From the NCBI RefSeq assembly GCF_036206005.1, contig NZ_CP108143.1, positions 6,353,501 to 6,417,500 on the forward strand: a stretch of DNA of 64,000 nt, given 5' to 3'. Shown here in pieces: positions 49,807 through 59,260 of this stretch (positions are counted from its first letter, which is position 1; each line of letters begins with the position of its first letter). This DNA is from Streptomyces sp. NBC_00178. Lineage in GTDB: Bacteria; Actinomycetota; Actinomycetes; Streptomycetales; Streptomycetaceae. The notes below the pieces were generated by a model that was given only the letters and a program-made list of their open reading frames with translations, was not told the origin of the DNA and ran no database searches. Position numbers and translations under genes: made by a program.

Positions 49807-50723
49807 CCGGTACCCAGGAGGCGCGCGCCGACGCCGCCACGACCGGAACGCTCGCCAAGGCCGCGGACGAGAACTTCCCCGTGGCCCCCTTCTTCCTGCC
49901 CCGCGCCTGGCGGGACGACCTCATGGCCGTGTACGGATTCGCCCGCCTCGTCGACGACATCGGGGACGGCGACCTGCCGCCCGGCGGAGCCGACGCGCGC
50001 CTGCTCGGCCTGCAGTCCGGGCAGCAGGCGGACCGGCCGGCGATGCTGGACGCGCTCGAAGCCGACCTGAACCGCGTCTTCGCGAGCGTCGGCGACGGCC
50101 CCCGCCACCCCCTGATGCGCGCCCTGCGCCCCACGGTGCGGCGCTGCGCGCTCACCCCCGAACCCTTCCTCGGCCTCGTCGAAGCCAACCGGCAGGACCA
50201 GAAGGTCCGCCGCTACGGGACGTACGGCGAACTGCTCGCCTACTGCGAGCTCTCCGCGAACCCGGTCGGGCGGCTCGTCCTGCAGATCACCGGCACCGCG
50301 AGCCCCGAACGCATCCGCCGCTCCGACGCCGTCTGCACCGCACTGCAGATCGCCGAGCACCTCCAGGACGTCGCCGAGGACCTCGGCCGCGACCGCATCT
50401 ACCTGCCCGCCGAGGACATGGCCCGCTTCCACGTCGGTGAGTCCGAACTCGCCGCCCCCTCCGCGGGTGCGGCGGTGCGCTCCCTCGTCGCCTTCGAGGC
50501 GGAGCGCGCCGGTCACCTGCTGGAGGAGGGCATCCCCCTCGTGGGCAGTGTCCACGGCAGGCTCCGGCTGCTGCTCGCCGGATTCGTCGGCGGGGGACGC
50601 GCCGCGCTCGGCGCCGTCTCGGCCGCCGGTTTCGACGTACTGCCCGGACCACCCAAGCCCACCGCGCCGAGGTTGCTGCGCGAGGTGGGAGCCGTCCTGC
50701 GAAGAGCGCACAGAGAGGGGTGA
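49803..50723 (+). CDS. hpnC: Squalene synthase-like HpnC (hydroxysqualene synthase)
   Basis: 306 residues, trans-isoprenyl-diphosphate synthase head-to-head family. The first Asp-rich motif is RLVDDIGDGD (about 38-47) and the second EHLQDVAEDLGRDRIYLPAEDMARF (about 182-206). In the three-step route HpnC converts presqualene diphosphate to hydroxysqualene. It is the first gene of the operon with hpnD and hpnE. GTG 49803 overlaps the stop of a 23-residue ORF; no separate strong ribosome binding site is present, which favours coupling. Confidence 0.95.
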   Translation: MTGTQEARADAATTGTLAKAADENFPVAPFFLPRAWRDDLMAVYGFARLVDDIGDGDLPPGGADARLLGLQSGQQADRPAMLDALEADLNRVFASVGDGPRHPLMRALRPTVRRCALTPEPFLGLVEANRQDQKVRRYGTYGELLAYCELSANPVGRLVLQITGTASPERIRRSDAVCTALQIAEHLQDVAEDLGRDRIYLPAEDMARFHVGESELAAPSAGAAVRSLVAFEAERAGHLLEEGIPLVGSVHGRLRLLLAGFVGGGRAALGAVSAAGFDVLPGPPKPTAPRLLREVGAVLRRAHREG

Positions 50724-51673
50724 GCCGGACCATGGAGGGACAGACGACGTACATGTCGGCGCCGGTACAGGCCGCATACAGCTACTGCGAGGCCGTCACC
50801 GGACAGCAGGCCCGTAACTTCGCGTACGGCATCAGACTCCTGCCGTACGAGAAGCGGCAGGCCATGTCGGCGCTGTACGCCTTCTCCCGTCGGGTCGACG
50901 ACATCGGCGACGGCGAGCTGGATCCGGAGACCAAGCGCGTCCGGCTGGAAGGCACCCGGGAACTGCTCGACCGGATCCGCGACAAGGCGGTCGAGGAGGA
51001 CGACACCGACCCCGTCGCGGTCGCGCTCGCCGACGCCGCGCGGCGCTTCCCGCTGCCGCTCGACGGCCTCGACGAGCTCATCGACGGCGTGCTGATGGAC
51101 GTGCGCGGCGCGACCTACGAGACCTGGGACGACCTGAAGACGTACTGCCGGTGTGTCGCGGGCGCCATCGGCCGCCTCAGCCTCGGCGTGTTCGGTACCG
51201 AGGAGGGCGCACCGGGCGCCGAGCGTGCGGCCGAGTACGCCGACACCCTCGGCCTCGCGCTCCAGCTCACCAACATCCTGCGCGACGTGCGCGAGGACGC
51301 GGGGAACGGGCGCACGTACCTGCCCGCCGACGACCTGGCGAAGTTCGGCTGCTCCGCCGGATTCCAGCGGGCCACCCCGCCCCCCGGATCCGACTTCGCC
51401 GGACTGGTCCACTTCGAGGTCCGGCGCGCCCGGGCGCTCTTCGCCGAGGGCTACCGGCTGCTGCCGATGCTCGACCGGCGCAGCGGCGCCTGCGTGGCGG
51501 CGATGGCCGGCATCTACCGCCGCCTCCTCGACCGGATCGAACGCGACCCGGAGGCCGTCCTGCGCGGCAGGGTCTCGCTCCCCGGCCACGAGAAGGCCTA
51601 CGTCGCCGTGCGCGGCCTGTCGGGCCTCGACGCGCGTTACATCTCGCGCCGTACGACCAGGGGGCGCGCCTGA
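50720..51673 (+). CDS. hpnD: Presqualene diphosphate synthase HpnD
   Basis: 317 residues from GTG 50720, which overlaps the hpnC stop (GTGA); ATG 50732 is an alternative. Asp-rich motifs RRVDDIGDGELD (about 56-67) and NILRDVREDAGNGRTYLPADDLAKFG (about 184-209) are intact. YAFSRRVDD and TYETWDDLKTYCRCVAGAIGRL identify HpnD, which joins two farnesyl diphosphates to presqualene diphosphate. Its TGA overlaps the ATG of a 32-residue ORF that bridges to hpnE. Confidence 0.95.
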   Translation: MSRTMEGQTTYMSAPVQAAYSYCEAVTGQQARNFAYGIRLLPYEKRQAMSALYAFSRRVDDIGDGELDPETKRVRLEGTRELLDRIRDKAVEEDDTDPVAVALADAARRFPLPLDGLDELIDGVLMDVRGATYETWDDLKTYCRCVAGAIGRLSLGVFGTEEGAPGAERAAEYADTLGLALQLTNILRDVREDAGNGRTYLPADDLAKFGCSAGFQRATPPPGSDFAGLVHFEVRRARALFAEGYRLLPMLDRRSGACVAAMAGIYRRLLDRIERDPEAVLRGRVSLPGHEKAYVAVRGLSGLDARYISRRTTRGRA

Positions 51674-51771
51674 TGGCACGTCCCGCCCCATATGCCTGCG
51701 CCGCGCACGCAACCCCGCAGGGTTCCGGCGCGTCCCTGACTGCGACGACACGCCGAAGGGGGCAGCCATGA
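51673..51771 (+). CDS. 32-residue ORF bridging hpnD and hpnE
   Basis: ATG 51673 overlaps the hpnD stop (TGATG) and the TGA at 51769-51771 overlaps the hpnE ATG (ATGA), so the ORF exactly fills the hpnD-hpnE gap. The product is basic and Ala/Thr-rich; its GASLTATTRRRG part resembles the SLTATA text of the very short Streptomyces DUF6380 proteins, as I remember that family. It may serve only to carry ribosomes to hpnE. Confidence 0.5.
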   Translation: MARPAPYACAAHATPQGSGASLTATTRRRGQP

Positions 51772-53156
51772 ACGACCGGAGCGCACGCGCCTCCCGCGCG
51801 GTCGTCGTCGGCGGAGGCCTCGCGGGGGTCACCGCCGCGCTGCGTCTCGCCGACGCCGGCGTGGACGTGACCCTGCTCGAAGGCCGCCCCCGGCTCGGCG
51901 GTCTCGCCTTCTCCTTCCGGCGCGGCGACCTCTCCGTCGACAACGGCCAGCACGTCTACCTCCGCTGCTGCACCGCCTACCGCTGGTTCCTGGACCGCAT
52001 CGAGGGATCCCACCTCGCCCCGCTCCAGGACCGCCTCGACGTCCCCGTGCTCGACGTCGGCCGGACCGCCGGGCCGCGGCTCGGACGGCTGCGCCGCACC
52101 GGGCTGCCCGTGCCGCTGCACCTGGCCGGCGGGCTCGCCGCCTACCCGCACCTCTCGGTCGCGGAGAAGGCGGGCGTCGCCCGTGCGGCCCTCGCGCTGG
52201 GCCGGCTCGACCCCGCCGATCCGGCGCTCGACGGCATCGACTTCGCCACCTGGCTCCGCCGCCACGGCCAGTCGGCGCGTGCCATCGAAGCGCTCTGGGA
52301 CCTGGTCGGCGTCGCCACGCTCAACGCCACCGCCCCTCAGGCATCCATGGCCCTGGCCGCGATGGTCTTCAAGACCGGACTGCTCTCCGACCCGGGCGCC
52401 GCCGACATCGGCTGGGCCGCCGTGCCGCTCGGCGATCTCCACGACACCCTCGCCCGCAAGGCACTCGAATCCGCGGGCGTGCGCATCCACGTACGCACCA
52501 GGGCCGGATCGCTGTCCCGCACCGAGGACGGCCGCTGGGCCGTCGCGACGGACGGCGAGCGCTTCGAGGCGGACACCGTCGTGCTCGCCGTGCCGCAGGG
52601 CGAGACCCACCGGCTGCTGCCCGACGGTGCGCTGGACGACCCCGGCAGGCTGCTCGACCTCGAGGACGCGCCGATCCTCAACGTGCACGTCGTCTACGAC
52701 CGCAAGGTGCTGCGGAGACCTTTCTTCGCCGCACTCGGCTCACCCGTGCAGTGGGTGTTCGACCGCACCGAGTCCTCCGGCCTCCAGGGCGCGGGCCAGT
52801 ACATCGCGGTGTCCCAGTCCGCCGCGGGGGGCGAGATCGACCTGCCCGTCGCCGAGCTGCGCAGGCGCTACGTACCCGAACTGGAGCGGCTCCTGCCGGC
52901 CGCGCGCGGGGCGGGCATCCGCGACTTCTTCGTCACCAGGGAGCGCACGGCGACCTTCGCGCCCGCTCCCGGGGTGGGCCGTCTGCGGCCCGGCACGAAA
53001 ACCCGTGTCGCTGGTCTGCAGTTGGCGGGAGCATGGACCGCGACCGGCTGGCCCGCGACGATGGAGGGCGCCGTCCGCAGCGGTTTCAGCGCCGCGGACG
53101 CCGCGCTCCAGGCCCTCGGCCGGCCCCACGAACATCCGCTGCAGGAGGCGGCATGA
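51768..53156 (+). CDS. hpnE: Hydroxysqualene dehydroxylase HpnE
   Basis: 462 residues, FAD-dependent amine-oxidase-like fold. The dinucleotide motif AVVVGGGLAGVTAALRLADAGVDVTLLEGRPRLGG covers about 11-45, GDLSVDNGQHVYLRCCTAYRWFL follows, and the C-terminal FAD contact is AGLQLAGAWTATGWPATMEGAVRSG (about 417-441). It reduces hydroxysqualene to squalene, completing the HpnCDE route. GAAGGGGG lies 8 nt before ATG 51768. It overlaps the polyprenyl synthase gene by ATGA. Confidence 0.95.
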   Translation: MNDRSARASRAVVVGGGLAGVTAALRLADAGVDVTLLEGRPRLGGLAFSFRRGDLSVDNGQHVYLRCCTAYRWFLDRIEGSHLAPLQDRLDVPVLDVGRTAGPRLGRLRRTGLPVPLHLAGGLAAYPHLSVAEKAGVARAALALGRLDPADPALDGIDFATWLRRHGQSARAIEALWDLVGVATLNATAPQASMALAAMVFKTGLLSDPGAADIGWAAVPLGDLHDTLARKALESAGVRIHVRTRAGSLSRTEDGRWAVATDGERFEADTVVLAVPQGETHRLLPDGALDDPGRLLDLEDAPILNVHVVYDRKVLRRPFFAALGSPVQWVFDRTESSGLQGAGQYIAVSQSAAGGEIDLPVAELRRRYVPELERLLPAARGAGIRDFFVTRERTATFAPAPGVGRLRPGTKTRVAGLQLAGAWTATGWPATMEGAVRSGFSAADAALQALGRPHEHPLQEAA

Positions 53157-54256
53157 GCAGTACCACCGGAACAAGAGGAGAGTCTGTGACCCCGGCGAAT
53201 CCGGCTTTCGACACCGTGGCGGACACCACGGACGTCACCGCGCTTCTGGAGCGCGGAAGGGCCCTGTCAGCGCCGGTGCTGCGAGCTGCCGTGGACCGGC
53301 TGGCGCCGCCCATGGACACCGTCGCGGCCTACCACTTCGGCTGGATCGACGCCCAGGGCCGGCCCGCCGACGGTGACGGCGGCAAGGCCGTGCGCCCCGC
53401 GCTGGCACTGCTGTCCGCGGAGGCCGCGGGCGCCCCGGCGGAAGCCGGCATCCCCGGCGCCGTGGCCGTCGAACTCGTGCACAACTTCTCGCTGCTGCAC
53501 GACGACCTGATGGACGGTGACGAGCAGCGCCGCCACCGCGACACCGTGTGGAAGGTGCACGGCCCCGCCCAGGCGATCCTCGTCGGCGACGCACTCTTCG
53601 CGCTGGCCAACGAGGTCCTGCTGGAGCTCGGCACCGTGGAGGCCGGCCGCGCCACCCGCAGGCTGACCACCGCCAGCCGCAAGCTGATCGACGGTCAGGC
53701 CCAGGACATCTCCTACGAGCACCGCGAGCGGGTCACCGTCGAGGAGTGCCTGGAGATGGAGGGCAACAAGACGGGTGCCCTGCTCGCCTGCGCCGTCTCG
53801 ATCGGCGCCGTGCTCGGCGGCGCCGACGACCGCACCGCCGACACCCTGGAGGCGTACGGCTACCACCTCGGCCTCGCCTTCCAGGCGGTCGACGACCTGC
53901 TCGGGATCTGGGGCGACCCGGAGTCCACGGGCAAGCAGACGTGGAGCGACCTGCGCCAGCGCAAGAAGTCCCTGCCCGTCGTGGCCGCGCTGGCCGCGGG
54001 CGGGCCGGCGTCCGAGCGGCTGGGCGAACTCCTCGCCGCGGACGCCAAGAGCACCGATTTCGACAGCTTCTCCGAAGAGGAGTTCGCCGCGCGCGCGGCG
54101 CTCATCGAGGAGGCGGGCGGCCGCGAGTGGACCGCCGAGGAAGCGCGCCGCCAGCACGCCGTGGCCATCGAGGCGCTGCACGGTGTCGACATGCCGGAAC
54201 GGGTGCGGGCACAGCTCACCGCGCTCGCCGACTTCGTTGTCGTACGAAAGAGATGA
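53153..54256 (+). CDS. Polyprenyl diphosphate synthase (farnesyl/geranylgeranyl type)
   Basis: 367 residues. The first Asp-rich motif is LLHDDLMDGDEQRRHRDTVW (about 113-132) and the second AFQAVDDLLGIWGDP (about 243-257), with GKAVRPAL and GQAQDISYE between. The residues before the first motif (HNFSLL) suggest a short product such as farnesyl diphosphate, matching the need of HpnD. GGAGG before ATG 53153 supports the start, which overlaps the hpnE stop; the internal GTG 53187 is less likely. A 104-nt gap with a weak hairpin precedes shc. Confidence 0.95.
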   Translation: MSSTTGTRGESVTPANPAFDTVADTTDVTALLERGRALSAPVLRAAVDRLAPPMDTVAAYHFGWIDAQGRPADGDGGKAVRPALALLSAEAAGAPAEAGIPGAVAVELVHNFSLLHDDLMDGDEQRRHRDTVWKVHGPAQAILVGDALFALANEVLLELGTVEAGRATRRLTTASRKLIDGQAQDISYEHRERVTVEECLEMEGNKTGALLACAVSIGAVLGGADDRTADTLEAYGYHLGLAFQAVDDLLGIWGDPESTGKQTWSDLRQRKKSLPVVAALAAGGPASERLGELLAADAKSTDFDSFSEEEFAARAALIEEAGGREWTAEEARRQHAVAIEALHGVDMPERVRAQLTALADFVVVRKR

Positions 54257-54360
54257 TCACCATCCAGATATGACTCGCAGTCGCCGGCGGGCGCCCGATA
54301 CGGGCGTCCGCCGACGGAGACCCCAGCACAGCAGAGGACCAACTGCACGAAGGGGAAGCC

Positions 54361-56373
54361 ATGACAGCGACGACCGACGGAAGCACCGGGGCCGCGCACC
54401 TCCGCGCAGTTCCGGACGGCGATCCGACCGAACCGACCATCGCCGCGGACGACATCCTGGACGTCGCGCGGCAGGCCGCGGAGCGCTCTGTGGAGCACCT
54501 CCTCGGCCGGCAGGACGAGCAGGGCTGGTGGAAGGGGGACCTCGCCACCAACGTCACCATGGACGCGGAGGACCTGCTGCTGCGTCAGTTCCTCGGGATC
54601 CAGGACCCGGACACCCTCCGTGCGGCCGCCCGCTTCATCCGGGGCGAGCAGCTCGGCGACGGCACCTGGAACACCTTCTACGAGGGACCGCCCGACCTCT
54701 CCGCCACCATCGAGGCGTACGTCGCCCTCCGGCTGGCCGGAGACCTGCCCGACGACCCGCACATGAAGCGTGCCGCGGGCTGGGTCAGGGAGCAGGGCGG
54801 CATCGCGGAGTCCCGGGTCTTCACCCGGATCTGGCTCGCCCTCTTCGGCTGGTGGAAGTGGGACGACCTGCCGGAACTCCCGCCCGAGCTCATGTTCTTC
54901 CCGAAGTGGGTTCCGCTCAACATCTACGACTTCGGGTGCTGGGCGCGGCAGACCATCGTGCCGCTCACCATCGTGTCCGCGAAGCGGCCGGTGCGGCCCG
55001 CGCCCTTCGCGCTGGACGAGCTGCACACCGATCCGGCATGCCCGCGCCCGCCCAAACCCGCAGCTCCGGTGGTCAGTTGGGACGGGATCTTCCAGAGACT
55101 CGACAAGGCCCTGCACCTGTACCACAAGGTCGCGCCGCGCCGGCTGAGACGCATCGCCATGAACACGGCGGCGCGATGGATCATCGAGCGCCAGGAGAAC
55201 GACGGCTGCTGGGGCGGAATCCAGCCCCCGGCGGTCTACTCCGTCATCGCCCTGCACCTGCTGGGCTACGACCTCGACCACCCCGTCATGCGGGCCGGCC
55301 TCGCCTCCCTGGACCGGTTCACCGTGTGGCGCGAGGACGGCGCCCGCATGGTCGAGGCATGCCAGTCGCCGGTCTGGGACACCTGTCTCGCGACCATCGC
55401 GCTCGCGGACGCCGGCGTCAGCCCCGATCACCCCGCGCTCGTGCGGGCAGCCGACTGGATGCTCGGCGAGGAGATCGACCGGCCGGGCGACTGGTCGGTG
55501 CGCAGGCCGCAACTCGCCCCCGGTGGCTGGGCGTTCGAGTTCCACAACGACAGCTACCCGGACATCGACGACACCGCCGAAGTCGTCCTCGCGCTGCGGC
55601 GCGTCCGTCACCCCGACCCCGCCAGGGTCGAGGCGGCCATCGAACGCGGGGTCGACTGGACCCTCGGCATGCAGTCCCGCAACGGCGCCTGGGGCGCCTT
55701 CGACGCCGACAACACCAGCCCCTTCCCGAACCGGCTGCCGTTCTGCGACTTCGGTGAGGTCATCGACCCGCCCTCCGCCGACGTGACCGGTCACGTGGTG
55801 GAGATGCTCGCCGTCGAAGGCCGCGCCGGCGACCCCCGTGCCCGCCGGGGCGTCGACTGGCTGATCGCCGAACAGGAGCGCAACGGCGCCTGGTTCGGCC
55901 GCTGGGGCGTCAACTACATCTACGGAACGGGCTCGGTGGTACCCGCCCTCGTCGCGGCAGGGGTGCCGGCCGCGCACCCCTCGGTGCGACGGGCTGTCGA
56001 GTGGGTGAAGTCGGTCCAGAACGACGACGGCGGCTGGGGCGAGGACCTGCGGTCCTACCGCGAGGAGAAGTGGATCGGCCACGGCGCCTCGACCGCCTCC
56101 CAGACCGCCTGGGCGCTCCTCGCGCTCCTGGCCGCCGGGGAGCGCGAGACCCGCTCCGTGGAACGCGGCGTCGCCTGGCTGGCCGAGACCCAGCAGGCCG
56201 ACGGATCCTGGGACGAGCCGCACTTCACCGGCACCGGATTCCCCTGGGACTTCTCCATCAACTACCACCTCTACCGTCAGGTGTTCCCCCTCACCGCCCT
56301 GGGCCGGTACGTGTACGGCGATCCCTTCGCCACCGCCTCCGGCATCGGTGCCGGCACCGGTGAAGGAGCCTGA
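54361..56373 (+). CDS. shc: Squalene-hopene cyclase
   Basis: 670 residues, the double alpha-barrel triterpene cyclase. The catalytic D-X-D-D is in YPDIDDTAEV (about 399-408). QW-type repeats are visible along the protein (QDEQGWWKGDL, QENDGCWGG, QSRNGAWGAFD, QERNGAWFGRWG, QNDDGGWGED, QQADGSWDE). It cyclises squalene to hopene and hopanol at the membrane through a hydrophobic channel segment near the LFGWWKW/FFPKW region. AAGGGGAAG before ATG 54361. The next gene, hpnG, follows immediately. Confidence 0.97.
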   Translation: MTATTDGSTGAAHLRAVPDGDPTEPTIAADDILDVARQAAERSVEHLLGRQDEQGWWKGDLATNVTMDAEDLLLRQFLGIQDPDTLRAAARFIRGEQLGDGTWNTFYEGPPDLSATIEAYVALRLAGDLPDDPHMKRAAGWVREQGGIAESRVFTRIWLALFGWWKWDDLPELPPELMFFPKWVPLNIYDFGCWARQTIVPLTIVSAKRPVRPAPFALDELHTDPACPRPPKPAAPVVSWDGIFQRLDKALHLYHKVAPRRLRRIAMNTAARWIIERQENDGCWGGIQPPAVYSVIALHLLGYDLDHPVMRAGLASLDRFTVWREDGARMVEACQSPVWDTCLATIALADAGVSPDHPALVRAADWMLGEEIDRPGDWSVRRPQLAPGGWAFEFHNDSYPDIDDTAEVVLALRRVRHPDPARVEAAIERGVDWTLGMQSRNGAWGAFDADNTSPFPNRLPFCDFGEVIDPPSADVTGHVVEMLAVEGRAGDPRARRGVDWLIAEQERNGAWFGRWGVNYIYGTGSVVPALVAAGVPAAHPSVRRAVEWVKSVQNDDGGWGEDLRSYREEKWIGHGASTASQTAWALLALLAAGERETRSVERGVAWLAETQQADGSWDEPHFTGTGFPWDFSINYHLYRQVFPLTALGRYVYGDPFATASGIGAGTGEGA

Positions 56374-56377
56374 CCCG

Positions 56378-57034
56378 GTGCAGGGCGCGGAGGATCCGCC
56401 CCCCGGCCCGGCCACACCGCTGCTGATCGCCTGCGCGCTCGGCATCGAGCGCCTCGCCCTGCGCACCGGCAGGCGGGGCGACGCGCCGGGCCCGGTGAGC
56501 GTCATCAGCACGGGGATGGGCCCCCGGGCGGCGGAGAACGCCGTCCGGGCCGCCCTCGGGCGCCACGGGGCCGGGGGCACGGCGGTCATCGCCTCCGGTT
56601 TCTGCGCCGGTCTCGCACCCGGCATGCACCCCGGCGACCTGGTCGTGGCGGAGGAGACCCGCGACGCCTCGGGCACGACGGCCTGCGCGGGCACCGGCGT
56701 GCTCGTCGACGCGCTGACCAGGGCGGTGCCGGGCCGGGCCGTCCACACCGGCCCGCTGGCCGGCTCCGCGCACGTCGTCAGGGGCCCCGAGCGGGCCGGT
56801 CTGCTGGCCACCGGTGCCATCGCCGTCGACATGGAGTCCGCGGCCACACTCCGCACCGCCCTGCGCACCGGCCCCCGTCCTGTTGCGGCCGTACGGGTGG
56901 TCGTGGACGCTCCAGAGCATGAGCTCGTCCGTATCGGCACGGTCCGCGGTGGAATATCGGCATTCCGCGTTCTTCGTGCTGTGCTTCCGGCTTTCCATGA
57001 ATGGCACCGATCTTTGTTGCTCCCCAGGAGGTGA
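56378..57034 (+). CDS. hpnG: Hopanoid-associated phosphorylase HpnG
   Basis: 218 residues of the purine-nucleoside/MTA phosphorylase fold: VISTGMGPRAAENAVRAAL (about 43-61), VIASGFCAGLAPGMHPGDLVVAEETRD (about 70-96) and AVDMESAATLRTAL (about 150-163). HpnG removes adenine from adenosylhopane to give a ribosyl (phosphoribosyl) hopane. AAGGAG nine nt before GTG 56378 favours this start over in-frame GTG 56348 and 56360, which lie inside shc. It ends 6 nt before hpnH. Confidence 0.92.
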   Translation: MQGAEDPPPGPATPLLIACALGIERLALRTGRRGDAPGPVSVISTGMGPRAAENAVRAALGRHGAGGTAVIASGFCAGLAPGMHPGDLVVAEETRDASGTTACAGTGVLVDALTRAVPGRAVHTGPLAGSAHVVRGPERAGLLATGAIAVDMESAATLRTALRTGPRPVAAVRVVVDAPEHELVRIGTVRGGISAFRVLRAVLPAFHEWHRSLLLPRR

Positions 57035-57040
57035 GCCCAG

Positions 57041-58060
57041 ATGGCCATGCCGCTCCGTCAGTCCATCAAGGTTGCGACGTATCTTTTCGAGCAGAAACTC
57101 CGCAAGCGGGAGAAGTTCCCGCTGATCGTCGAGCTGGAGCCCTTGTTCGCCTGCAATCTGGCATGCGAGGGCTGTGGCAAGATCCAGCACCCGGCCGGCG
57201 TGCTCAAGCAGCGCATGCCCGTCGCGCAGGCTGTGGGTGCCGTGCTCGAATCAGGTGCTCCCATGGTGTCCATCGCCGGGGGCGAGCCCCTGATGCACCC
57301 GCAGATCGACGAGATCGTGCGTCAGCTGGTGGCGAAGAAGAAGTACGTCTTCCTCTGCACCAACGCCATGCTGATGCGCAAGAAGCTCGAGAAGTTCACC
57401 CCGTCGCCCTACTTCGCCTTCGCCGTGCACATCGACGGGCTGCGTGAGCGGCACGACGAGTCCGTCGCCAAGGAAGGCGTCTTCGACGAGGCGGTGGAGG
57501 CGATGAAGGAGGCCAAGCGGCGCGGCTTCCGGGTGACGACCAACTCCACCTTCTTCAACACGGACACCCCGCAGACCATCATCGAGGTGCTGAACTTCCT
57601 CAATGACGACCTCAAGGTGGACGAGATGATGATCTCGCCCGCCTACGCCTACGAGAAGGCCCCCGACCAGGAGCACTTCCTGGGCGTCGAGCAGACCCGG
57701 GAGCTCTTCAAGAAGACCTTCGCGGGCGGCAACCGCCGTCGCTGGAGGCTCAACCACTCCCCGCTCTTCCTGGACTTCCTGGAGGGCAAGGCCGACTTCG
57801 ACTGCACGGCCTGGGCGATCCCCAACTACTCCCTCTTCGGCTGGCAGCGGCCCTGCTACCTGATGAGCGACGGGTACGTGCCCACCTACCGCGAGCTCAT
57901 CGAGGAGACCGACTGGGAGAAGTACGGCCGCGGCAAGGACCCGCGCTGCGCCAACTGCATGGCGCACTGCGGCTACGAGCCCACCGCGGTGCTCGCCACC
58001 ATGGGATCGCTGAAGGAATCCCTGCGAGCGGCGCGCGAGACCATCGGCGGGAGCCGGTGA
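57041..58060 (+). CDS. hpnH: Adenosyl-hopene transferase HpnH (radical SAM)
   Basis: 339 residues. The radical-SAM cluster motif is [10 protein letters not shown] (Cys at about 38, 42, 45), followed by [12 protein letters not shown] (about 76-87) and a C-terminal SPASM-like cysteine group in [12 protein letters not shown] (about 305-316). HpnH adds the 5'-deoxyadenosyl radical to diploptene, giving adenosylhopane. AGGAGG before ATG 57041 is strong. It sits 6 nt after hpnG and 4 nt before ispG. Confidence 0.97.
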   Translation: MAMPLRQSIKVATYLFEQKLRKREKFPLIVELEPLFACNLACEGCGKIQHPAGVLKQRMPVAQAVGAVLESGAPMVSIAGGEPLMHPQIDEIVRQLVAKKKYVFLCTNAMLMRKKLEKFTPSPYFAFAVHIDGLRERHDESVAKEGVFDEAVEAMKEAKRRGFRVTTNSTFFNTDTPQTIIEVLNFLNDDLKVDEMMISPAYAYEKAPDQEHFLGVEQTRELFKKTFAGGNRRRWRLNHSPLFLDFLEGKADFDCTAWAIPNYSLFGWQRPCYLMSDGYVPTYRELIEETDWEKYGRGKDPRCANCMAHCGYEPTAVLATMGSLKESLRAARETIGGSR

Positions 58061-58064
58061 CGTC

Positions 58065-59234
58065 ATGACCACTGGAGAACCGGTCGCCCTGGGCCTCCCC
58101 GGACTGCCGGCCCGGCCGCTCGCGGTGCGCCGCCCCTCGCGGCGCATCCAGGTCGGGTCGGTGGCGGTCGGTGGGGACGCACCTGTGTCGGTGCAGTCGA
58201 TGACGACGACGCGGACGTCGGACATCGGTGCGACGTTGCAGCAGATCGCGGAGCTGACGGCTTCGGGGTGTCAGATCGTGCGGGTGGCGTGTCCGACGCA
58301 GGATGACGCGGACGCGTTGGCGACGATCGCGAGGAAGTCGCAGATCCCGGTGATCGCGGACATTCATTTCCAGCCGAAGTACGTGTTCGCGGCGATCGAC
58401 GCGGGGTGTGCGGCGGTGCGGGTGAATCCGGGGAACATCAAGCAGTTCGACGACAAGGTGAAGGAGATCGCGAAGGCCGCGGGCGATGCGGGCACCCCGA
58501 TCCGGATCGGTGTGAACGCCGGCTCGCTGGACGCGCGACTCCTGAAGAAGTACGGGAAGGCGACGCCGGAGGCTCTGGTGGAGTCGGCCCTCTGGGAGGC
58601 GTCGCTGTTCGAGGAGCACGGGTTCCGGGACATCAAGATCTCGGTGAAGCACAACGACCCGGTCGTGATGGTGAACGCCTACCGTCAGCTGGCCGCGCAG
58701 TCGGACTATCCCCTCCACCTGGGCGTGACCGAGGCGGGTCCCGCGTTCCAGGGGACGATCAAGTCGGCGGTGGCGTTCGGTGCGCTGCTCTCCGAGGGGA
58801 TCGGGGACACGATTCGCGTCTCGTTGTCGGCTCCTCCGGCGGAGGAGGTCAAGGTCGGTCTGCAGATCCTGGAGGCGCTGAACCTGAAGCAGCGGCGCCT
58901 GGAGATCGTGTCCTGCCCGTCGTGCGGGCGGGCGCAGGTGGACGTCTACAAGCTGGCGGACCAGGTGAGTGCGGGCCTTGAGGGTATGGAGGTCCCGTTG
59001 CGGGTCGCGGTGATGGGCTGTGTGGTGAACGGTCCGGGTGAGGCGCGTGAGGCCGATCTGGGTGTGGCGTCCGGGAACGGCAAGGGTCAGATCTTCGTGA
59101 AGGGCGAGGTCATCAAGACCGTCCCGGAGTCGAAGATCGTGGAGACCCTGATCGAGGAGGCCATGAAGATCGCGGAGGGTATGGAGGAGGCGGGAACCCC
59201 CAGCGGGGTCCCCGCCGTGACCGTGAGCCGATAA
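58065..59234 (+). CDS. ispG: 4-hydroxy-3-methylbut-2-en-1-yl diphosphate synthase IspG
   Basis: 389 residues, [4Fe-4S] enzyme of the MEP pathway. [21 protein letters not shown] (about 41-61), [15 protein letters not shown] (about 97-111), VRVNPGNI and the cluster cysteines in SCPSCGR (about 284-290) and [11 protein letters not shown] (about 324-334) are all present. From about codon 40 to the end the gene uses NNG codons (gcg, gtg, acg, tcg, ttg) far more than its NNC-rich neighbours, while the first 40 codons look like the neighbourhood. That points to gene conversion from a second ispG. It is 4 nt after hpnH. Confidence 0.97.
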   Translation: MTTGEPVALGLPGLPARPLAVRRPSRRIQVGSVAVGGDAPVSVQSMTTTRTSDIGATLQQIAELTASGCQIVRVACPTQDDADALATIARKSQIPVIADIHFQPKYVFAAIDAGCAAVRVNPGNIKQFDDKVKEIAKAAGDAGTPIRIGVNAGSLDARLLKKYGKATPEALVESALWEASLFEEHGFRDIKISVKHNDPVVMVNAYRQLAAQSDYPLHLGVTEAGPAFQGTIKSAVAFGALLSEGIGDTIRVSLSAPPAEEVKVGLQILEALNLKQRRLEIVSCPSCGRAQVDVYKLADQVSAGLEGMEVPLRVAVMGCVVNGPGEAREADLGVASGNGKGQIFVKGEVIKTVPESKIVETLIEEAMKIAEGMEEAGTPSGVPAVTVSR

Positions 59235-59260
59235 CAGGACCGAAGAGAGGGGGCCCGGTT

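Noticed and set aside
51725-51740. Shared 14-mer CCGGCGCGTCCCTG at 51725 and in the hpnC upstream region (about 49566)
   Set aside because: A single GC-rich 14-mer match in 2 kb is weak, and the two contexts are not otherwise alike.
54270-54345. Hairpin between the polyprenyl synthase gene and shc as a full terminator
   Set aside because: The stem is imperfect and the flanking genes belong to one pathway; at most it is a processing or attenuation site.
53860-57048. 1062-residue open frame antisense to the polyprenyl synthase, shc and hpnG genes
   Set aside because: It is a GC-driven shadow: the plus strand encodes well-known enzymes with complete motifs here, and the antisense product has no recognisable domain.
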